From the NCBI RefSeq assembly GCF_002741985.1, contig NZ_APHW01000030.1, positions 54,335 to 118,334 of the forward strand: a stretch of 64,000 nucleotides of DNA, read 5' to 3'. The notes beneath the pieces are model-generated. The model was not told where the DNA came from and did no database searches. It saw nothing but the letters and a program-made list of their open reading frames with translations. The stretch's first letter is position 1. Each line of letters opens with the position of its first letter. Below are positions 60,910-64,000 of this stretch, in pieces. Both the position numbers and the translations under genes were made by a program. This DNA comes from Vibrio rotiferianus CAIM 577 = LMG 21460. GTDB taxonomy: Bacteria > Pseudomonadota > Gammaproteobacteria > Enterobacterales > Vibrionaceae.

Positions 60910-61878
60910 TTGAAAATCGGAAACTATCAACTTAAGAACAATCTAATCGTAGCCCCTATGGCTGGTGTAACGGATAGACCGTTTCGCGAGTTGTGTCTTC
61001 GCTATGGTGCGGGAATGGCCGTCAGTGAAATGATGTCTGCAAACCCGAAACTATGGGGAACGTCAAAGTCGAAACAGCGCATGGTACATGAAGGCGAATC
61101 GGGCATTCGCTCAGTACAGATTGCCGGTTCCGATCCACAGCTTATGGCCGATGCGGCTCAATTCAGTGTTGAAAATGGTGCACAAATCATCGACATCAAC
61201 ATGGGCTGCCCAGCAAAAAAAGTGAATAAGAAGCTGGCGGGTTCAGCACTGCTACAGTACCCAGACATCATCAAAGAGATTTTGACTGCGGTAGTGAACG
61301 CGGTAAACGTTCCTGTAACGTTAAAAACCCGCACTGGCTGGGATACAGAAAACAAAAACTGTGTCCAAATCGCTAAATTAGCCGAAGACTGCGGCATCCA
61401 AGCCCTCGCTCTGCATGGCAGAACGAAAGCCTGTATGTACAAAGGTGAGGCCGAATACGACAGCATTAAAGCAGTTAAACAAGCTATATCCATTCCGGTT
61501 ATCGCAAACGGTGATATCGATAGCCCGGAGAAAGCGAAGTTTGTACTGGAGTACACCGGTGCTGACGCTTTAATGATTGGACGCCCTGCCCAAGGTCGTC
61601 CTTGGATTTTCCAGGAAATCCATCACTATTTGGAAAACGGCACCACGATGGATGAGCTTCCAAGTGAGGAAGTGAAAACCATTATGCTTGGTCATGTGAA
61701 CGCTCTGCATGATTTCTATGGAGAGTTCTTAGGCCCACGTATCGCGCGTAAGCACGTTGGTTGGTACCTAAAAGAGCATGAACAAGCGAGTGAGTTTCGC
61801 CGTACCTTTAACGCTATCGATGCAGCTGAGCTGCAACTTGAAGCGTTAGAAGGTTATTTTGATAACGTTGCATCATAA
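60910..61878 (+). CDS. dusB: tRNA-dihydrouridine synthase B
   Basis: 322 residues from TTG 60910, matching E. coli DusB (321). FMN TIM barrel; reduces uridine at tRNA position 17. [16 protein letters not shown] start, [20 protein letters not shown] with the catalytic Cys, and [14 protein letters not shown]. The longer frame from GTG 60856 would begin upstream of the probable transcription start. First gene of dusB-fis, 23 nt before fis. Confidence 0.94.
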   Translation: MKIGNYQLKNNLIVAPMAGVTDRPFRELCLRYGAGMAVSEMMSANPKLWGTSKSKQRMVHEGESGIRSVQIAGSDPQLMADAAQFSVENGAQIIDINMGCPAKKVNKKLAGSALLQYPDIIKEILTAVVNAVNVPVTLKTRTGWDTENKNCVQIAKLAEDCGIQALALHGRTKACMYKGEAEYDSIKAVKQAISIPVIANGDIDSPEKAKFVLEYTGADALMIGRPAQGRPWIFQEIHHYLENGTTMDELPSEEVKTIMLGHVNALHDFYGEFLGPRIARKHVGWYLKEHEQASEFRRTFNAIDAAELQLEALEGYFDNVAS

Positions 61879-61901
61879 TTAAGAGAAGAGCTAGACCGAA
61901 T

Positions 61902-62198
61902 ATGTTCGAACAAAATCTGACTTCAGAAGCATTAACAGTAACTACAGTAACGTCACAAGACCAGATTACTCAAAAGCCTTTACGTGACTCTGTTAAAGCG
62001 TCTCTTAAAAACTACCTAGCTCAACTAAACGGCCAGGAAGTAACAGAACTATACGAATTAGTTCTAGCTGAAGTTGAACAGCCACTACTAGATACCATCA
62101 TGCAGTACACTCGCGGTAACCAAACTCGCGCAGCAACTATGATGGGTATCAACCGCGGTACTCTTCGCAAGAAACTTAAAAAATACGGCATGAACTAA
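61902..62198 (+). CDS. fis: DNA-binding protein Fis
   Basis: 98 residues, same length as E. coli Fis. C-terminal HTH ([18 protein letters not shown]) is essentially the enteric sequence; the N-terminal arm is more divergent. Nucleoid protein that bends DNA and boosts rRNA transcription in fast growth. Confidence 0.98.
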   Translation: MFEQNLTSEALTVTTVTSQDQITQKPLRDSVKASLKNYLAQLNGQEVTELYELVLAEVEQPLLDTIMQYTRGNQTRAATMMGINRGTLRKKLKKYGMN

Positions 62199-62222
62199 TA
62201 CTAGTCCATACAGTAATTTTGT

Positions 62223-62258
62223 AAAAAAGGCTTAGTCAGCAATGGCTAAGCCTTTTTT
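62223..62258 (+). terminator. Terminator after fis
   Basis: AAAAAAGGCTTAG-10 nt-CTAAGCCTTTTTT. Confidence 0.9.
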
Positions 62259-62400
62259 ATTACCTATCCGACCAGCTCTTAGTCACGTTATGAACCAGTC
62301 TTAACCAATGCTGATACATTGAAGTGTGATCAGTATTGATTGTGAACTCAATTTAAACAGATATAATCAAGAGCTTACGTTGGATAAAGGAATTAACTTC

Positions 62401-63390
62401 ATGATTTATAAAGAAAGGGAAGAGTGGCTTTATGCTATTCTAAATACTCTCCCTGATCATGTCTTTATCCTCAATGAACAAGGTCGCTATATCGAGAGTT
62501 TTGGCGGCACGTATCATTCCAAAAACTTCAATGCCTCAAGCTATACCAACCTCACACTAAGTGAAGTCTTGTCTGCTAGCAAAGCTGCAGAGCTCGTTGG
62601 CTATATTGATGAAGTCGTCCGTACTAACCAACTAAAAGTCGTCAAATACAGCATCTCCTTACAAGACCACCTACTAATGCCGATAGAAGAGCTAGAGGCA
62701 TTAGAGAACCCAGAAGAAACCTGGTTTGAAGCGATCATCAAACCTGTTGAAAGCATTCATAGTGACGAAAATTGGGTAATGTGGTCCGTTCGTGATGTAA
62801 CGAAAACACACCTGCTTGAAAAGCGCCTTAAAACGCTCTCAGAGACCGATGAGCTAACTGGTGTAATGAATCGTCGAGCATTCTTAACCAACCTAGACAA
62901 GGCTCTGAGCTCGCATGCAGGGCTATCTCAGACCTTTTCATGCATAATGATCGATATTGACCATTTTAAAGAGATTAATGATCAAGTAGGTCACTTCTCC
63001 GGAGATCACGTGATCCATCACGTAGCAAAGATCTGCCAACGATCTATTCGTGGCACTGATTTTATCGGTCGCCTAGGGGGAGAAGAGTTTGCCGTTATCT
63101 TAGCCAATACCAGTGCTATACAAGCCTATGATGTCGCAGAGAGAATGAGAGACGCGATTCAAAATGCGCCATGTAAAGTCGATGGCATTGAGATCAGTAC
63201 TACAGTGAGTATTGGTGTTGCAGAATATGATGAGCAAGTATCTAGCGCTAAAGAGCTTATGATTAACGCAGATAAAGCCATGTATTACTCAAAGCACTCT
63301 GGACGCAATCAAGTGACTCTTCATCACGGCAGCATCCCTGATGTAAAGTTACAGCACTCTACTAACTTAAGAATTCAAAAAGTTTCTTAG
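62401..63390 (+). CDS. PAS-GGDEF diguanylate cyclase
   Basis: 329 residues, cytoplasmic. An N-terminal PAS sensor (about 5-150: HVFILNEQGRYIESFGG, VMWSVRDVTK) and a GGDEF domain with the active-site GGEEF at 226-230, so it should make cyclic di-GMP. The inhibitory I-site RGTD is at 217-220, correctly five residues before. ATG 62401 follows AAGGA; an in-frame start at 62326 lacks one. The signal sensed is unknown. Confidence 0.92.
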   Translation: MIYKEREEWLYAILNTLPDHVFILNEQGRYIESFGGTYHSKNFNASSYTNLTLSEVLSASKAAELVGYIDEVVRTNQLKVVKYSISLQDHLLMPIEELEALENPEETWFEAIIKPVESIHSDENWVMWSVRDVTKTHLLEKRLKTLSETDELTGVMNRRAFLTNLDKALSSHAGLSQTFSCIMIDIDHFKEINDQVGHFSGDHVIHHVAKICQRSIRGTDFIGRLGGEEFAVILANTSAIQAYDVAERMRDAIQNAPCKVDGIEISTTVSIGVAEYDEQVSSAKELMINADKAMYYSKHSGRNQVTLHHGSIPDVKLQHSTNLRIQKVS

Positions 63391-63670
63391 CTCTCCCTGC
63401 CTTACTTCAAACTAATCAACACCATTTCTAGCTTCTCTCAATGCATACCTAGGTCGCTGTCTAACGCGTTTTATACGGTTAAACAATAAAGGCTTTGAGG
63501 TAAACCTCAGAACGCCGAATAATGGCAAACTGTAGGTTACGCGAAGAGGTAGTGCGTTAGCACTGCATCGTAGCTAATTTCTTAGCTAGAAAGAAAGAAT
63601 GGTGAACGGGAATTAGGTGCGACTTTAGCAAGCTATTCGTTGCTGGAGAAATTTACTTTGTGCCAAATGC
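63391..63670. other. Intergenic region before the rRNA operon end
   Basis: Non-coding. Small hairpins are visible: TGAGGT-AA-ACCTCA at 63496-63509 and TAGCTAA..TTAGCTA near 63570-63590. No tRNA found on either strand. Confidence 0.4.
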
Positions 63671-63697
63671 AAAAAAGCCCACTCTTTCGAGTGGGCT
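63671..63697 (-). terminator. Terminator of the rRNA operon
   Basis: On the minus strand AGCCCACTC-GAAA-GAGTGGGCT then T6, 14 nt after 5S rRNA. Confidence 0.9.
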
Positions 63698-63710
63698 TCT
63701 TCAAATTTAA

Positions 63711-63830
63711 AGCCTGGCGATGTCCTACTCTCACATGGGGAAGCCCCACACTACCATCGGCGCTAATTCGTTTCACTTCTGAGTTCGGAATGGAAATCAG
63801 GTGGGTCCAAATCGCTATGGTCGCCAAGCA
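63711..63830 (-). rRNA. rrf: 5S ribosomal RNA
   Basis: 120 nt. On the minus strand it starts TGCTTGGCGACCATAGCG, contains CCGAACTCAGAAGTGAAACG and GCGCCGATGGTAGTGTGGGG, and ends GCCAGGCT. Ends pair as the acceptor stem. Matches enteric 5S throughout. Confidence 0.97.
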
Positions 63831-63915
63831 AATTCTTTAATTCGGAAAGCTGTTTTCAGTTCTTAACACATTCAATGTTCTTACATTGAGTCCATCAAAA
63901 CCCCTTGGGTGTTGT

Positions 63916-64000
63916 ATGGTTAAGCCTCACGGGCAATTAGTACAGGTTAGCTCAACGCCTCACAACGCTTACACACCCTGCCTATCAACGTTCTAGTCTC
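63916..64000 (-). rRNA. rrl: 23S ribosomal RNA, 3' end
   Basis: The last ~85 nt of 23S on the minus strand (GTGTGTAAGCGTTGTGAGGC, GAGCTAACC, CGTGAGGCTTAACCAT). The rest lies beyond the window. Gives an operon order of 23S then 5S, with no tRNA between. Confidence 0.95.

Noticed and set aside
37431..63480. Shared 14-mer TTTTATACGGTTAA near 37435 and 63468
   Set aside because: A 14-nt match is expected by chance in 64 kb and the flanks differ.
63391..63710. tRNA gene beside the 5S rRNA
   Set aside because: No cloverleaf or CCA-adjacent acceptor stem found on either strand.

Overview
The window is chromosomal DNA of a gammaproteobacterium and almost certainly a Vibrio, most likely of the Harveyi clade (parahaemolyticus/alginolyticus/campbellii type). 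The basis is gene content and order: fumarate reductase beside the EF-P modification genes, groESL, pfkA-fieF-cpxP/cpxRA, fxsA-aspA-dcuA-dsbD, a SLC5-histidine-kinase acetate sensor beside acs, dusB-fis, and an rRNA operon at the right edge. The species call is inference; I could not run a search.

Layout. 1-4 kb: end of a DASS anion symporter, a chemotaxis receptor behind a textbook sigma-28 promoter, and a frameshifted EamA permease. 4-12.5 kb: gpmM, then yibN-secB-gpsA-cysE-envC, a DHH phosphoesterase and a TetR regulator. 12.4-19.8 kb: epmA, frdABCD, an iodotyrosine-deiodinase-like flavoprotein, efp and epmB. These include all the components for beta-lysylation of EF-P Lys34. 19.9-21 kb: an MgtC-like membrane protein and an exported repeat protein. 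21.3-24.8 kb: a group II intron that encodes an RT/maturase/HNH protein plus an extra DUF2188 gene, and a palindrome-rich non-coding tract. Both lie between groEL and what looks like the native groEL terminator. 24.8-28.5 kb: groESL with a sigma-32 promoter, and a frameshifted MATE pump. 28.5-34.3 kb: pfkA, fieF, cpxP, cpxRA and a Fur-controlled Mn-type sodA whose Shine-Dalgarno sits inside a perfect hairpin. 34.4-40.9 kb: trmL, fxsA, aspA, dcuA, dsbD. 41-57.1 kb: acetate and C2/C4 metabolism. This holds a LuxR-type response regulator (CrbR-like), marC family, a two-part SSF symporter, a palindromic intergenic element, a Fur-controlled fumC operon, the CrbS-like SSF-kinase, a broken HcaT-like MFS gene, a cNMP/CBS/DUF294 protein, a DnaQ-like exonuclease and acs. 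57.4-63.4 kb: aroQ-accBC, prmA, dusB-fis and a PAS-GGDEF diguanylate cyclase. 63.7-64 kb: 5S and the 3' end of 23S rRNA on the minus strand.

How the parts fit. Much of the window serves anaerobic C4-dicarboxylate respiration (aspA and dcuA supplying fumarate to frdABCD), envelope stress (cpx, dsbD, envC, secB), iron-sparing metabolism (Fur boxes at sodA and fumC) and acetate handling (crbS/crbR candidates, SSF permease, acs). Three transporter genes each carry a one-base deletion in a short homopolymer. They may be real pseudogenes, slippage loci or sequencing errors.
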